From: Rhabdophis nuchalis
Taxonomy: Eukaryota > Chordata > Lepidosauria > Squamata > Natricidae
Assembly (NCBI GenBank): GCA_039707465.1
Contig: CM077644.1
Span: 196,079,962-196,143,961 of the forward strand
Direction: 5' to 3'
Length of the DNA stretch: 64,000 nucleotides
Shown here: positions 34,958-47,200 of the stretch, one piece after another
Layout of the letters: every line of letters starts with the position of its first letter
Position numbering within the stretch: position 1 is the first letter of the stretch
The notes under the pieces: model-generated
What the model was told of the DNA's origin: nothing
Database searches by the model: none
Seen by the model: only the letters and a program-made list of their open reading frames with translations
Position numbers and translations under genes: made by a program

Positions 34958-35059
34958 CCAAGTCCAAAATTACTAGAGGATTCCTGAATATCAACAACAC
35001 CAAAGATATTATGGAAGTATGTCGAGGAAGATACAGGAAGAAACATTATTTCAGATATT

Positions 35060-35470
35060 ATGGTTCCAGGCCATGAAGGACTTACCAGTTAAAATCTGGA
35101 CTTGGCACAAGAGATAAAAAGAGAACCAGTGAATATCAAAAGAAAATAGAATAACATTTCCAGTTAGTGCCTTTGCCACAATTTTGTAGTAAGTGAAATG
35201 TGTTAAGGATAGCCTCACTTGTATTATGTTGCAACAATCTAAACAAGATGTTCGTTGTGGCATGGATTATTGTTGCAAAGGCTATATCTGACCAAGGGGG
35301 CATAGTTGGTATTCAGCATCACAGAAATCACTTGTGCCTCTAGTGTCAAAGATAGATCCAGATGTGCACCCTCCCAACTATCAAATAGAGATATCAGATT
35401 TTGAGCTCTGATTCAGTCAGATGCTGCCACCCGCTAGGATATTAATAATGCTGATTGGTTGAGTTAGTAT
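35060..35470 (-). mobile_element. Degenerate L2/CR1-group LINE fragment
   Basis: The plus strand reads GGCCATGAAGGACTTACCAG, later CAACAATCTAAACAAGATGT, phrases matching the reverse of the LINE RT C-terminal region in worn vertebrate copies. No clean frame remains. The assignment rests on wording similarity to the better-preserved copy at 57465-58590. Confidence 0.4.
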
Positions 35471-36874
35471 ACAGACCTTCATTGGCTCTCGTCTTATCAC
35501 ATTGGTAACAAAATTAGTTGAATAAGGAAGCAGAACCAAGATTGTTGAACCCTACTCTTTCAGTTTCTCAAGACATCTTCATTAGTAATGTGATTTAAGG
35601 CTTCATAAACCTCAACAGAATTGTAACTATACACCATTCGTTAGTGGAAGAACGACCTCAGAAGTGATGAATTTTCATGAAATTGCTGTTTCAGTTCTAT
35701 GCATGTGCTACTACTGTTTAAAAAATCTATAGAATGCAGATTTTTATACTCAAATTCTACCTGAGAGTCTTGAAGGGATATTTGAACTACTATATTTGAG
35801 CTGCAAAACTCCAGAAAACCATCAGATGGCAGCAAAGAAACACAGAAAGGTCCAAAAACTTTGCTTCCATCTAGCGATCATCCATAATTTTTTGGGCCAG
35901 ATCTGGTAGCCCTACTTTAACTTCTGCCTTGCCCCACTGCAGCAGCACCTTTAATTTCCAAAGAACTTTGAGCACAATCATTCACCTGACAAATTATATT
36001 CATATGCTTTCATCTCTCTCTGCCTTGTCTAAAAGATGCTTATTTTAAAAAGCTGTTGAGGCTGGATGGCACCGTAATGTTCGATTTCCTATTCATCGTA
36101 TGTACTATAGTTTTCCAAGTGCATAGAAAATTCAGCTAAAAGAAATTCGGCTAAATATTTTTTTAGCGCAAGATTAAATAATACATCTCTTCAATAGCTT
36201 TTACAGTTCAGAGATTGACAAGGCTTCTTCACCTTCCTCCACGTATTTTCATTTCATAAGATACATTTTGAGATCATATTAGAATGGCTCAGCCAACCTT
36301 GATGACTTTAATATATATTTCACAACATAGATTATAATTGATTCCTTTTAACTTATCTGAAGAATAACATTCATATAGATCGACTGTATTTCTTAATTTT
36401 TAAATATTCCAATACTTGTTCAAGCTAAGCTTTTGTTTCTTACCTCCTTCCTACTTCTAGGAAGGTAGGAAGGCTATTGAGTTCATTTATTGGAGAAACA
36501 AAGATTGGCACATAGTCAAAGATACTATTTTCATTTTCTTTATAGAAATGACTTGTTCATACTATTATGGAAAAACCAAAAGCTGTAATTTGATGCTAAT
36601 GCCTTATTCTATTTCAATAGAGAGTCAGAAGTCAATGCTTCTTTTTCTTTTCTTTCCCCTACCTTTCCTTACTGTTCTTTCTGCTTTCCCTGCCCGGTCT
36701 CACTGCTGTTTTATTTACTTTTGTATTTTGCATTTTATAATACTTTATAAACTTAATAAAAAATGTTAACTTGAACTTCTTATGTTAAATATATCTTGAA
36801 TGTCTCAAAAAGTATGCTATAAGGATATAAAACCTGCATTTGATGAGCTAACTTGGAACTGATTGTTTTAGTTA
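35471..36874. other. AT-rich DNA, no gene seen
   Basis: No convincing feature was found. Confidence 0.5.
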
Positions 36875-36882
36875 TATTAAAG

Positions 36883-37079
36883 CAGGGGTCCCCAACTCCC
36901 AGGCCACGGACCGGTGCTAGTCCGTGGCTTGATAGTAACCGGGCCGGAGTAAGCCTCGGGTTCCAGGTGACTGCCGAACGTGCGTGCAGCCCACGTGACT
37001 TGACTGGAAGCTCCCACCGGTCCGCGGAATTTTTTTAAGATGAAACTGGTCCCTGGTGCCAAAAAGGTTGGGGAGCCTG
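36883..37079. mobile_element. hAT-like element, 197 bp, with exact 8-bp duplication
   Basis: The left end is CAGGGGTCCCCAACTCCC; the right end reads AAAAGGTTGGGGAGCCTG, a diverged inverted repeat. tattaaag flanks both sides (36875-36882, 37080-37087). Interior CACGGACCGGTGCTAGTCCGTGG is palindromic. Confidence 0.85.
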
Positions 37080-37087
37080 TATTAAAG

Positions 37088-38269
37088 TATTCAGTTTTAA
37101 GTATTTAAGTATTTGTCAGGAATAGTTACTGTATTGCAGCTTCTGCCAGTCTAAATTCCAAACAGCATCTTACTTTCAATCAATATTCAGAAGGAGAAAT
37201 CCTCTATCACATACACAAAAGGCAGATTCTTCCAACCTTCAGATTTAAGACACTTGAGTTCTTTGAAGACAAAAGCAGAACTCCAGGGACAGAGAGAAAG
37301 AGGAAACTGTACCTGAACTAAGGAGTGCCATTTTAATAACAACTCTGGTAAATTGCTGGGTTTCCCCCAGAGGCCAAGGAAGGTCCAGAGACAAAGAAAA
37401 GGGGTGTTTTGCTTCAGGATTCTGGTTTTCTAGCCTAACATTTAAGTAGGGTATTTAATTTCTTTTGTCTGTTTTAGAAGCCTCAGTCAGTCCCTCATTT
37501 TCCTATTTCTGTGCCAAGCAGGCAGTGTAATATCAAACTGGGATCAAGATTTACTTTTTTTTAAAATTAATTTCTTGGGAGCTGCTTCATAACATGAAAG
37601 CTGTTTCTCTCTCTCTTGTAATTGCTAATTATAGGATGCCAGTATTATTTTGTGGTCTGCCAAGAGCACAGCATGCATTTTGTAATTCAAACTTCAAATA
37701 TCACATACTTTGAGGTTTTAAAAAAAAATGGTTTATCTCTTGTGAGAGCCATTTATTTCTCAAAAGGAGGACGGACGGACTGAAATGACTAGTCACATAT
37801 CTTTAAGCTGCAATGTCTATTAGTAGTATTTGACATATAGATTATATTCTACTTTATTATGAGAAGATTTATTATGTTATTGTTTACTATTTGTATACTG
37901 TGCTATATCACTTATGGGAAGCGATGTAAAATATGTATAAACAATACATGTTAAGAAAGAATTGTATTTCTTTGGCATTACCATTCCTTTGAATATGGGC
38001 TGTATTGGAAGAAATATCCATCTGGTTCAGTTCCAAGTGGGGAGAAAGACACTGGAAATATGGAGGCTCATTGGAAAGATGGTTTGTTGATGCACAGGAA
38101 CACATGGGTTTGAGGTCCTAGGCAGCTGAACACATGGAATTGAGATTGAGGGTTATTTACCCTTCACTTGGGCCTTCCCCTTGAGCTTCCTGTTCCTGTG
38201 CAAGAAATGTATTCTATTGGCTGTAGTCAGACTCCCATGGGCCCATGTGGAGTCATGTTTGTCTGAATC
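37088..38269. other. AT-rich DNA, no gene seen
   Basis: Nothing recognised. Confidence 0.5.
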
Positions 38270-38280
38270 AAGTTTGGTTA

Positions 38281-39049
38281 AAGTGACCAGATTTTCAAAA
38301 TCCCAAAGCGGGACACCGTCGATTGGGGGGGGGGAGCATGCACGTGCACGCGTACCTGCGCAGAGGACATCGGGGCAGGGGCGCGCTCCCAACAGCCGCC
38401 GTGGGGGCCACTTTAAAGGCAACGGCGGTGGACCGATCCGGCGGCTCTCAGCGCCTGAGGGACAGTCTTCGGGGCAGCTGCTGGGTCTGGCGCACGGCTG
38501 CTGGGTCTGGCAGTGGCGCAGGAGGTGCTGGCCAAGCAGCGCGATGGCTCCAAGTGCGGAAGGCAAGAGTGATATGCTGGGACACGGGGCCCGCAAGGGG
38601 CTGCCCGGTGCAGGGAAGGGCACTCAGGTGAGTGGGCCAGGCTCTTGCGAGCCCCGCATCCCAGCGTATCACTCTTGCCTTCCGCACTCAGAGCCATTGC
38701 GCTGCTCGCCCGACACCTCCTGCACCACTGCCAGATCCAGCAGCCGTGCGCCTGACCATTGGGCCGAAGGCCGTCCCTCATGCGCTGAGAGCCGCCGCCG
38801 CTGCCTTTAAAAAGTGCCCCACGGGGGTGGGTGGGAGCGTGCCCCGAAGCCCTCTGTAGGCACGTGATGCGCCAGAGTGCACGCGCCCCCCCTCCGAGGC
38901 CCTCCCTGCCCAAGCCAGCGCTCAGAGGCGCCCGCCTCTAAGCGCGTACAGAGCGCACGAAGCGGAACATTTTGAAGAAAAGGCAGGTGGTGGGATATCT
39001 AATGGAGAAGCAGGTCTGTCCCGCCAAATTCGGGACGTCTGGTCACCTT
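38281..39049. mobile_element. GC-rich fold-back DNA element, 769 bp
   Basis: The ends AAGTGACCAGA and TCTGGTCACCTT are inverted repeats. The 11-base flank aagtttggtta is identical on both sides (38270-38280, 39050-39060), so a target duplication of 8 or more bases is present. Inside, about 225 bp (38376-38600) is repeated in reverse at about 38640-38850, with shared GCGGAAGGCAAGAGTGATA and CGGCGGCTCTCAGCGC. The long frames on both strands (to 209 codons) are mirror products of this palindrome. Confidence 0.75.
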
Positions 39050-39605
39050 AAGTTTGGTTAAAGCCTGGAGGGTGATGCAATGTTCCCAGGTGTTTGTGCC
39101 ATGTGGTGCTCTCTGCTGATAGATAATCCTATTATGTCCTGGAGTCCTATCTTAATCCCATCACCCTGGAAGTGGAGATCTCTTGTAGGTAGGTAGGTTG
39201 GCCCAGTCCTTTTCAATGGGCACCAAATAATCTCTGCTGGGGGCAGGAAACTGGAGCTGAGTTTCTGTCTCCCTTAAGATTTTCGAATTGTTCAAATTTT
39301 TAAATATGTCTCAAAATATTTCATTCTTCTACGAGAGGTGACTTTCCATAGTTGAGTTGCACCTTCTGCCACCTTACATTGTGCATATCAAACAGGAATA
39401 TATATAGGGTTGTAGAATTTCACTAAAGAAATAGCACAAGTTTCCAGAACTAGCTTACTGCTAGTAACATATAAACTCAGGGCATTTCTACATCACTGAT
39501 GTTTCCATTCTCCAAATCCCTCACAAAAAAGTTTGAAACCTGCAACCATCTTCATTTTTACAGTTTTGAAGTTTAGAGAATAGTTTTTTAACATATATAT
39601 AGAGA
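39050..39605. other. No gene recognised
   Basis: AT-rich sequence; nothing supported. Confidence 0.5.
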
Positions 39606-39671
39606 GAAAGAATATGACAATTGCTTACTATATATATATATATATATAGTAAGCAATTGTCATATTCTTTC
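39606..39671. repeat. Perfect 66-bp palindrome
   Basis: 39606-39638 is the exact reverse complement of 39639-39671, with no spacer. The outer arms are GAAAGAATATGACAATTGCT and the centre is an alternating TA run. Confidence 0.95.
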
Positions 39672-40013
39672 CTTCTAGCTGACTAATACAAATGTGCAAA
39701 GAGGGTAATCAGTTCACTGCCCCATGAGTTACTGCTAGCTATAAAGTAATAAAATCTCCTCCTTCCACCAGTCAGAAAGAAGTTATAATAAATTGCTAGT
39801 ATTCATCCAAGTTTTTCAGTAAACATATTTAGGTGCATTTGTGTGGTGGTTTGCATAACAAAAACCTGAAAGGTTGCTTTGATGAGAAGCCAGGTGAAGA
39901 AAGTTGACTACAGTATTGAAAATATAACTAAAAGCATTTAAATCCTCCAAAATCTTCTCTGCTGCCATATTATCATTCTTTGGTTGCACTTAAAAGTTGT
40001 ATCAGTAGATATG

Positions 40014-40123
40014 ATTTAAGACTGGTGGACTTCAACTCCCAGAATTCCCCAGCCAGAGCTGGCTGGGGAATTCTGGGAGTTGAAGTCCGCCAGTCTTAAA
40101 AGAGCCAACTTTGCAGACCCCTG
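40014..40123. mobile_element. Palindromic hAT MITE, left end missing
   Basis: The core GGACTTCAACTCCCAGAATT...TTGAAGTCC matches the MITEs at 13537 and 41655, and the right end is GCAGACCCCTG. The left arm lacks its outer ~25 bases. Confidence 0.75.
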
Positions 40124-40796
40124 GTATATAATATGCAATATGTGTGTGTGTACCTGTGTGTCTGAGTGTGTGTACTATACTACACACATACAGTACATAC
40201 AAGGTCAAAGCCTGTAGCAAAAAATAAATCTCCAAAAAACACTGTGTCAAGAAAAAAATTATAAGAAAACTCTTACCTGTATATAAATAAAGATTACCTA
40301 TTACTATTGGTGGTGAATAATATGGTTCAGCAACTCTCGGAAGACATTAGATTTGCCACTGCTGTTTCAAAATGGACTTTTTCTTTGGATGGCACCTATT
40401 TTTCTTGAAAAGTTAGCAGTAATCGCTTTGAAAAGTATTTTCAATGCACTTTCTCTCCTACACCATGGGTGGTACATGATGCTTTAAGGTTCAGGCAAAA
40501 TGTATTTGAATATTGTAAAGCAACTATCATCCTTACTTAATAGCTTACAAAACTATATCCTAGGCCTACTGAGAAGACAGCTGTGAAACAATGTGCCATC
40601 ATCAAAGTCATATTTGGTCTTCAACAGGCCTGAGTCAGTTGCTAGTTAGGTAGGTTTGTCTTTTGTGGGAATCTATAGCCAGTTATACATTATATGTGTT
40701 CATTCCTATATACAATCCATTTCTGTATGAAGTGTGTAAAACATAAAAAGTTAGTAAAAATACTGTGGCAAGTCTACATCATTATTCATATTTGCA
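40124..40796. other. No gene recognised; GT-rich start
   Basis: A short GT tract occurs at about 40141-40172. Nothing else is supported. Confidence 0.45.
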
Positions 40797-41031
40797 ATCA
40801 CAATAGCAGTTAGACTTAAATACTGCTTTACAGTGCTTTACAGTGCTTTACTAAGCAGTTTTATAGAGTCAGCATATTGCCCCCGACAATTTGGGTCCTC
40901 GTTTTACCCACCTCAGAAGGATGAGTCAACCTTGAGCCTGGTGAGATTTGGACCTTACAAATTGCAGGCAGCCAGCAGTCAGCAGAAGTAGCCTGCAGTA
41001 CTGCACTCTAACCACTGCACCACGATGGCTC
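40797..41031 (-). mobile_element. tRNA-derived SINE, full length
   Basis: In minus sense it begins GAGCCATCGTGGTGCAGTGG with an A-box (reverse of 41012-41022), has a degenerate B-box, the CAGTACTGCAGGCTACTTC segment, and ends AGTCTAACTGCTATTG. It is the same family as 4810-4985 and 61836-62622 and the most complete of the three. Confidence 0.85.
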
Positions 41032-41646
41032 ATATTGGCTTTCTTTCAGTGGCATAGGACATTACATGAGAAAAATCTGGTTGATTTTATTACTAGAAGC
41101 CATTTGATATAACAGTCCTGCTTAATCAGCAATGAAACAGATTCATTTCACAGAAAGAAGCAAAGTGACTTGAAACCATATAATTCTACCGTTAGCCATC
41201 ACAATTTGAATATACCTGGTTCTGAAAGGCCAAATGAAATACATTCCTTTCAGATTATAAAATATGCACAACACACATATGACATACGTATGATAGATTC
41301 TATTTCATTCTATATTGGTTAGACCTGTTCTCAAAGTCTGCATTCTGGGCACCCACTTCATGAAAGATTCAGAAAAAAGGAAGAAATTATTGAAAAGATG
41401 TCACAGAGAAGATCAAGGATTGCCTTCTATCACTTTAGTGTTCAGGATGCATGAGAATGAATTTAAGTTCCTGGAAGGCAGATCCCAGTTGAATGTTAAA
41501 AAAATCAATCTTACCAGCAGTTCTACAGTGAAACCAATTAGTCCAAGAAGAGGTGAGATAGGTGTATTCAAGCAGAAACAAGGTGGCCATCTATCATGGA
41601 TGCTTTAATTTGAATTACATTGCTGTGGACTAAGTTGGATTCCATA
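41032..41646. other. No gene recognised
   Basis: A 97-codon frame (41315-41608) has no recognised motif. Confidence 0.4.
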
Positions 41647-41654
41647 GTCTAAAT

Positions 41655-41789
41655 CAGGGGTGTCCAAACTTGGGAACTTAGAGACTTGTGGACTTCAACT
41701 CCCAGAATCCCCCAGCCAGCATAGCTGGCTGGGGAATTCTGGGAGTTGAAGTCCACAAGACTTAAAGTTCCCAAGTTTGGACACCCCTG
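41655..41789. mobile_element. Palindromic hAT MITE, 135 bp
   Basis: Same length and ends as the MITE at 13537, with exact 8-bp duplications gtctaaat (41647-41654, 41790-41797). Confidence 0.92.
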
Positions 41790-42106
41790 GTCTAAATGGT
41801 CTGTTCAAACTCTATTGTATGTTGCATCATATATTGTGGAAACAATCAGATGCTAGAGCCAATACTAATTATTATATCCAACTTCCATTTTCTGGTATCT
41901 TTCAGCTGTGATCAAAAGATAAATGCCAAGTTAGGTAGCACTGAGATTAAATCATGCAATGTATTCTAATGTAAAAAATAAACAGAATAAAAGTTTTGGA
42001 AAAAAAATCTTATAACAGTTTATAAAAGTTATCTCATTATAATGTAAATTTCAACCCTTTCCTCCACATAATCTCCCATTGGTTCATCTTATATAAATTG
42101 AATATT

Positions 42107-42318
42107 GCAAGTTTGGTTTAGTGGTGAAGGTACCAGGCTAAAAAGCAGGAGACCATGAGCTCTAGGTCTGCCTTAGTCATGAAAGTCAGCTGGGTGACTT
42201 TGGGTCAGTCACTCTCCCTCACCAGAACTCTCCTCATAGGATTGTTGTTGTGGGGAAAATAGGAGGAGCAAGATGGATATGTCTGTCACCGTTATTTGTA
42301 AAAATAAAGGTGAGATAC
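42107..42318 (+). mobile_element. tRNA-derived SINE, second family
   Basis: The A-box is TGGTTTAGTGG (42114-42124) and a B-box-like GAGCTCTAGGTCT lies at 42157-42169. The body phrases GCTGGGTGACTTTGGGTCAG and GGATTGTTGTTGTGGGGAAA are shared, in reverse, with 57115-57240. The tail is AAAATAAAGGTGAGAT. Confidence 0.75.
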
Positions 42319-42329
42319 AAATTAATTTT

Positions 42330-42755
42330 CCCCCCCGAATTTATACCCCGCCCTTCTCCTTGTTAGGACCCAGGGCGGCGCACAGGCATTATTAAAAACC
42401 ATTACAAAACAATATATACTATTAAAAACATATTAAATTAACTTAAAACCCGTGCTAAAAACCCTTTAAAACCCTAAAAAATTAAAATTTATAAATATAG
42501 TCAGAAACGGGGGGCTACGCTAGGCCGGCTTGTTGGAATAGGTACGTCTTAAAGCATTGGCGGAAGAGGCAGAGGTCCAAGGTAGTGCAAAGGTCGGGGG
42601 GCAGGTCGTTCCAGAGGGTAGGGCCTGCCACAGAGAAGGCCCTTCCCCTGGGTGTCGCCAACCGGCATTGCCCGGCCGACGGCACCCTGAGAAGGCCCTC
42701 TCTGTGGGAGCGGATCGGACGAAGGGATGTATGGGGCAGAAGGCAGTCTTGTATT
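42330..42755 (-). mobile_element. L2-type LINE 3' end, minus strand
   Basis: The reverse complement matches the C-terminal coding end and 3' untranslated part of the LINE at 52988-54415: HREGLLRV..., GRAFSVAGPTLWNDLP-like wording and GGGCGGGGTATAAAT. It is severely 5'-truncated. Confidence 0.85.
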
Positions 42756-43439
42756 AAATTAAATTAAATTAAAAAATATCTTATTGTTTTTTGTTCATGT
42801 TATCATATAAGCTTTAAAGGGCCATGCTACCTATGGAAATGTCTTTGCCCCATCACATCAGCCCATCCCATTTGAGGCAGGAAAGGTATGCTGCAGACTC
42901 TGCCAAATAATTTCAAGTGGGGATGGGGGCCCTGGGAAGTGAGCCTCCTCTTCCTCCCCCGTATTATGGAACACCTTGGTCCCAGATTTGAAATGGGTCT
43001 TCCTGACCTTTCACAAAGGGATCAAAACTTGGCTCTGTGGGCTTGTGGGAAGGGCAAAGAGGACCCCATAATTATGGGGCTGGCTGGCTCCATGAGTAGT
43101 CCCCCTCCCACACTTACATTAACTAGCGCTAAATGCCCATCTTGATCTTTTTTATCTTTTTGAAATTTTATGTCATAATTTTATAATTAAAATAATATTA
43201 AATGAATTGTAATGTTTTAATTTTATGTTGTTTATGTACTCATTATATTGTATACCACAGCCAAAGCTCCTGGGGGATAGGGGTGCTTCAGAAATAGGAA
43301 ATATAAATACAATGAACTTGTTCACCTTTCATTTCCATTTTCAATAAAAATGTATACATCTTAGCAAGAATACGATCATTTGTAGACCTCTATATCAAAT
43401 TAAGTTTTATCCTTTTCAAATTCACAGTTCTTCTTAACC

Positions 43440-43900
43440 AACTTCCTAGCTATCTGCGGGATCGGATCCTGCCACATACATCCGCACGGCCGATTCGCTC
43501 CCACAGAGAGGGACTTCTCCGGGTGCCATCCACTAGACTTTGTCAGCGGGCGACGCCCAGGGGAAGGGCTCTCTCTGTGGCGGGCCCAGCCCTCTGGAAC
43601 GACCTTCCCCCCGACATTAGAACGACCATGGACCTCCGCTCCTTCCGTCTAAAATTAAAAACACATCTTTTCTGCTTGGCCAGCCTAGGGTAGTCTCTCT
43701 TCTATAGGGTTTTTAATATATTAATTTATGGGGAATCTTAGTATTTTAATGGGGAATTTTTAGCACAGGAATATCGTTTAATCTGTTTTTAAATATGTTT
43801 GTATATTTAGTGTTTTTTATCTTCCCTGTGCACCGCTCCGAGTCCCTATGGGGAGAGGGAGCGGTCTACAAATTAAAATTTATTATTATTATTATTATAA
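43440..43900 (+). mobile_element. L2-type LINE 3' end with TTA tail
   Basis: The coding end reads RDRILPHTSARPIRSHREGLLRV-like, then LWNDLPPDIRTTMDLRSFR, closest to the copy at 57465. The 3' untranslated part ends in a TTA run (43880-43899). Confidence 0.85.
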
Positions 43901-44047
43901 CTTGAATCTTTTCATTAGCTGAACTGTTGTGTTCTGAGGTAAAGAGGGAGTCCGGACACAGGCTAGTTAAAGTAGAATGCGTTTATTCGCAAACAGCAAG
44001 AACAGCGGAGAATATTTACAGGCGGACAAAATGCGGTACACAGGGGC

Positions 44048-44092
44048 TTCCCCGTTTGACAGCTACTTATACACGAGCTGTCAAATGGGGAA
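44048..44092 (-). promoter_or_regulatory. TATA motif in the loop of a 17-bp inverted repeat (solo LTR)
   Basis: 44048-44064 pairs with 44076-44092 at 16 of 17 positions (44054/44086 is G-T). The 11-base loop, read on the minus strand, is CGTGTATAAGT and holds the TATA motif. The arm core GACAGCT is shared with the stem at 4661-4698; the outer arms differ in a paired way. Confidence 0.85.
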
Positions 44093-44124
44093 CCAATCAG
44101 GGCTCTCCCGGACTTAGTTCCCGC

Positions 44125-44155
44125 CAGCCGCGTCTGAGCCAATCAGGCGCGGCTG
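44125..44155 (-). promoter_or_regulatory. CCAAT box in the loop of a 13-bp inverted repeat (solo LTR)
   Basis: 44125-44137 pairs with 44143-44155 with one T-G wobble. The 5-base loop plus first closing base is GCCAAT. Against the stem at 4589-4629, both arms are shorter by a matched 4 nt (AGTC on one arm, GACT on the other). Confidence 0.85.
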
Positions 44156-44265
44156 ACAGTTAGAGAGTTGTTACTGTCTGTTGCCATAGTCCTAAAGGGA
44201 AGAGTGGAAGATCTGCGGCCGGTCGTAATTCGGGACCGGTCGCAAGTCGAGGACTCAACATGAAC

Positions 44266-47200
44266 AATAAGGAAAGCCATGATATGTAAAATCTTCCAAC
44301 TCCAATTTTTCTCCTGTTCTCTCCTTGAGAACAATTCAGCAAGTCAGCATAAGTCAACCATTTTAAACCACTGGTTGTAAATAATAAACAGACATTAATT
44401 TTGGCAACACAAAGGTGGAGATGAGTAAAATGATATTCTGAGGCTCCCCCCTTAAGCTTTCTCCCTCTTGATTTTGATTTATTTTTCATTACCTCCCCCT
44501 CCACTGCCTCTTCCTCCACTTCTGCTCCAAATGACTGTGTGCTCTGCCTTCCCAATCAAAATAACACCTAATCAGTAACTCATTCCCTTGCCTTCTGTCT
44601 GCTTGAAACTACAACACATCAGTATGATGCCAGCTGATCCTAATCAAAAAGCTTCCTGCTCTCTTCAGCTGAAGCCCATTGTCATTATATCCCTTCTCTC
44701 GGAGGCTTTCATTTCCTGTATTATCTCCCCAGGTGTCTTATGAGAAGGCTTGAGCAGTTCTCATGGATAGACAGCATGAGACCTGAGCAAGGCAAGGTAG
44801 CAGAATCAAATATTAAAAACCCCAGGGAAGGATCAGCGTAATGCATGATTGCTTCCCCCAGCAATGATGATGCAGATTCTCTCTGGCGTGTGATGCTGTT
44901 GCATAGAATTGCTATGAATGGCAATGCAAATACTTCCCAATCCTTTGGACCTTTAAAGAGAAGGCCGCCACAAGCACCCTGACATAATTTGATGCAAATT
45001 AGGTCATTTCATTGAGACAGATTATAGATATTAAATCATAACATCATGATAGGCCTGACATCACTTGCTTCCCCTGGGAAGGTACCTATGGATGTTTTCC
45101 CTTGCTAATATTTTCTTCCATTTAATAACTTTGGGCTGCAGAGGTAGAACTGGATAGTAACAGAAATGCCCTTCTAAATCCTAAATTTCCTTATAAAGAT
45201 AATTTCTGTTTTCTGGTAATGAAAGGAATCTGCTCTAATGACTCTAATAATGTAAATGAGTTTTAGGCAACAATCCAATCCTGTCCACCTGAAAAGCCTT
45301 TTCTGAAAGTGGAGGAAAAGTGAGACTAAAAACATGCTGGCACATGCAGATTTATTGTCATTTTCCTCATCCTCTCTTGCCCTTCACTGGCCTCATCTCC
45401 CATTATGCATATTCTTTAATCACATTGTCTGGTTTATCCCTTCAAAATGGCTGCCATTTTGTCTTTACAGAAAACAGGATTTATTCTTCATAGGTTACAA
45501 GTCCTGATTTTTAGAATCCTAAAATAGCAGCTGGTTCAGGTTCAGCCAGAAAAATAAATCATAAGGTTTGCATAAAAAGCCACCTGTGATGGGGGATTTA
45601 ATTATGATGCACATGTCTGTTCAAAACTGCCAAAGTTGAAGAGATAACAAGGCTCTGTGTAATAAGCCACCCTCAATGTAAGCTCAGTCGTTTGCAGGTT
45701 GCTTCAGCAATTACATGATAAAAACAAACTCTAGTCTGAATTAAATACATAATCTTGTTAGAAGAAATAACATCTGTCTTGCTTTGTTCGCAGGCCCCAG
45801 GAGGTTAATTTGCTTGATTCTCTTCAGTAATAGAAACAATATGCATTTGAAGAGGTATCTGCAAAAATGAGACATTAATAATAAAGCTAGCAACAAGAAG
45901 GGATCAGTCAAAACATAACAGGTTCAAAGTTTCCATGTGTAACTTACAGTACCTGTATTTGCCTGTATAAAATAGCAAAAGCAAATTAAGTGTGATTTTA
46001 AGACTACCTCTCAGGTGGGTTGGCATGACTGTTTCTTGTCTTTCAGTCTGAATCCTTGTCACATTGTACGAAGTATATAATTTTTGTAAGCCAAGAAACA
46101 TCCCATAAACTCAATTCAAGGAACAACCTAAGTTTGTTTATTTTATCCTACTCACAGCCATTTCTGCAGGTGCAAACTGACCTATTACAAAAGCAGGAAA
46201 ACCCTCTGGAATGTTATGTGCTCAGTGACAAATGCTGATTTTATCAGTAACATCAACAGTATCTGATACTGTGATATACCCAAAGCAAACAAAAGGGTCA
46301 CATACCATGGAGCTTTCAGTACTCTTTTTTTAAAAAAACACACTATGCATTCTATTCTTATGTCAGCAGTTATACCTAGGCCGAAAGGCAAAAAAAGGAG
46401 GTGAGGGGGTGAATGGGAAACTAATCACACAATTTCCTTAAACAGGAAAGCCTCTTTGACTTGATAAGACAATTGGCATTCTTGAAGCAAAATTGTGTCC
46501 CTGCACTTTTGAAAAATGTTATTCAGCAGGAGCAAGGCTCCTAAATTCACCTCATCAGACAACTATTCAGTCTGTTATGCATAAAATATCTGTATGCATT
46601 ATCTGTTCATGAGCACAGATACTAGTGAGGTTAATGGGGTCACCCCAGAATAGCTCAGCTTCCGTTTTGTGTATGTAAGAGAGAGTAAGGCAGTAGAGCG
46701 GCTGATTGAAAAGAAATTCACAAAAACCAAGGGCTGTAAAGAAGAGAATTAAATTAGCCAAACCAAGATTTTAAAAGTTCAGAAGAAGAAAAAAAGAGCC
46801 ATTTCATCAGCTTATTGAAATTGTTTGAAAACCTTGCTCACCTGACCTCCACCTTGACGTGTTTCTCCATGTGTATTTTTAAAAAATCATTCATCCACAG
46901 TAATTAGGGGACAATTCATCACTGTAATCCACTCTTCTATGGTATAAACAATGGAGTGCATGGGAAATGAACCGGTTTGCATCCAGAGATAGGCAGCCAT
47001 TTATATGATTCTTTTGATACGTTCCTGCTAGCTATTATTACGGTTTGTACATATGTAATTCTGAGCACAGGAGGTAATTAAATGGAAGAAATCCAGTTCT
47101 AATATGTGAAGCATCTCTCTGGACAATTCCTTGAATATGTGAAGTCACAGATCAAACACCAAAAACAGAATTTAATATAGTTAGTTAGCAATCTCAATCC

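Larger units (their letters stand above)
43925..44260 (-). mobile_element. Solo LTR, 336 bp, with 5-bp target duplication
   Basis: In minus sense it runs from TGTTGAGTCCTCGAC to CAGAACACAACA, so TG...CA. tgaac flanks it exactly on both sides (43920-43924, 44261-44265), as expected for a retrotransposon insertion reduced by LTR-LTR recombination. It has two CCAAT boxes, a TATA motif and AATAAA (reverse of 43982-43987). Its design resembles the 3' LTR at 4554-4809, but the sequence is diverged, so it is a related family. Confidence 0.88.

Noticed and set aside
38153..38913. Frames of up to 209 codons on both strands
   Set aside because: They fall in the fold-back element, and the two strands give near-identical proteins because the DNA is palindromic.
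44020..44260. TIR-element end (TCCTCGACTTGCGACC in minus sense resembles TAGTCCTCGACTTAC)
   Set aside because: The exact tgaac duplication and TG...CA ends show that this stretch belongs to a solo LTR; the likeness is limited to about 12 bases.
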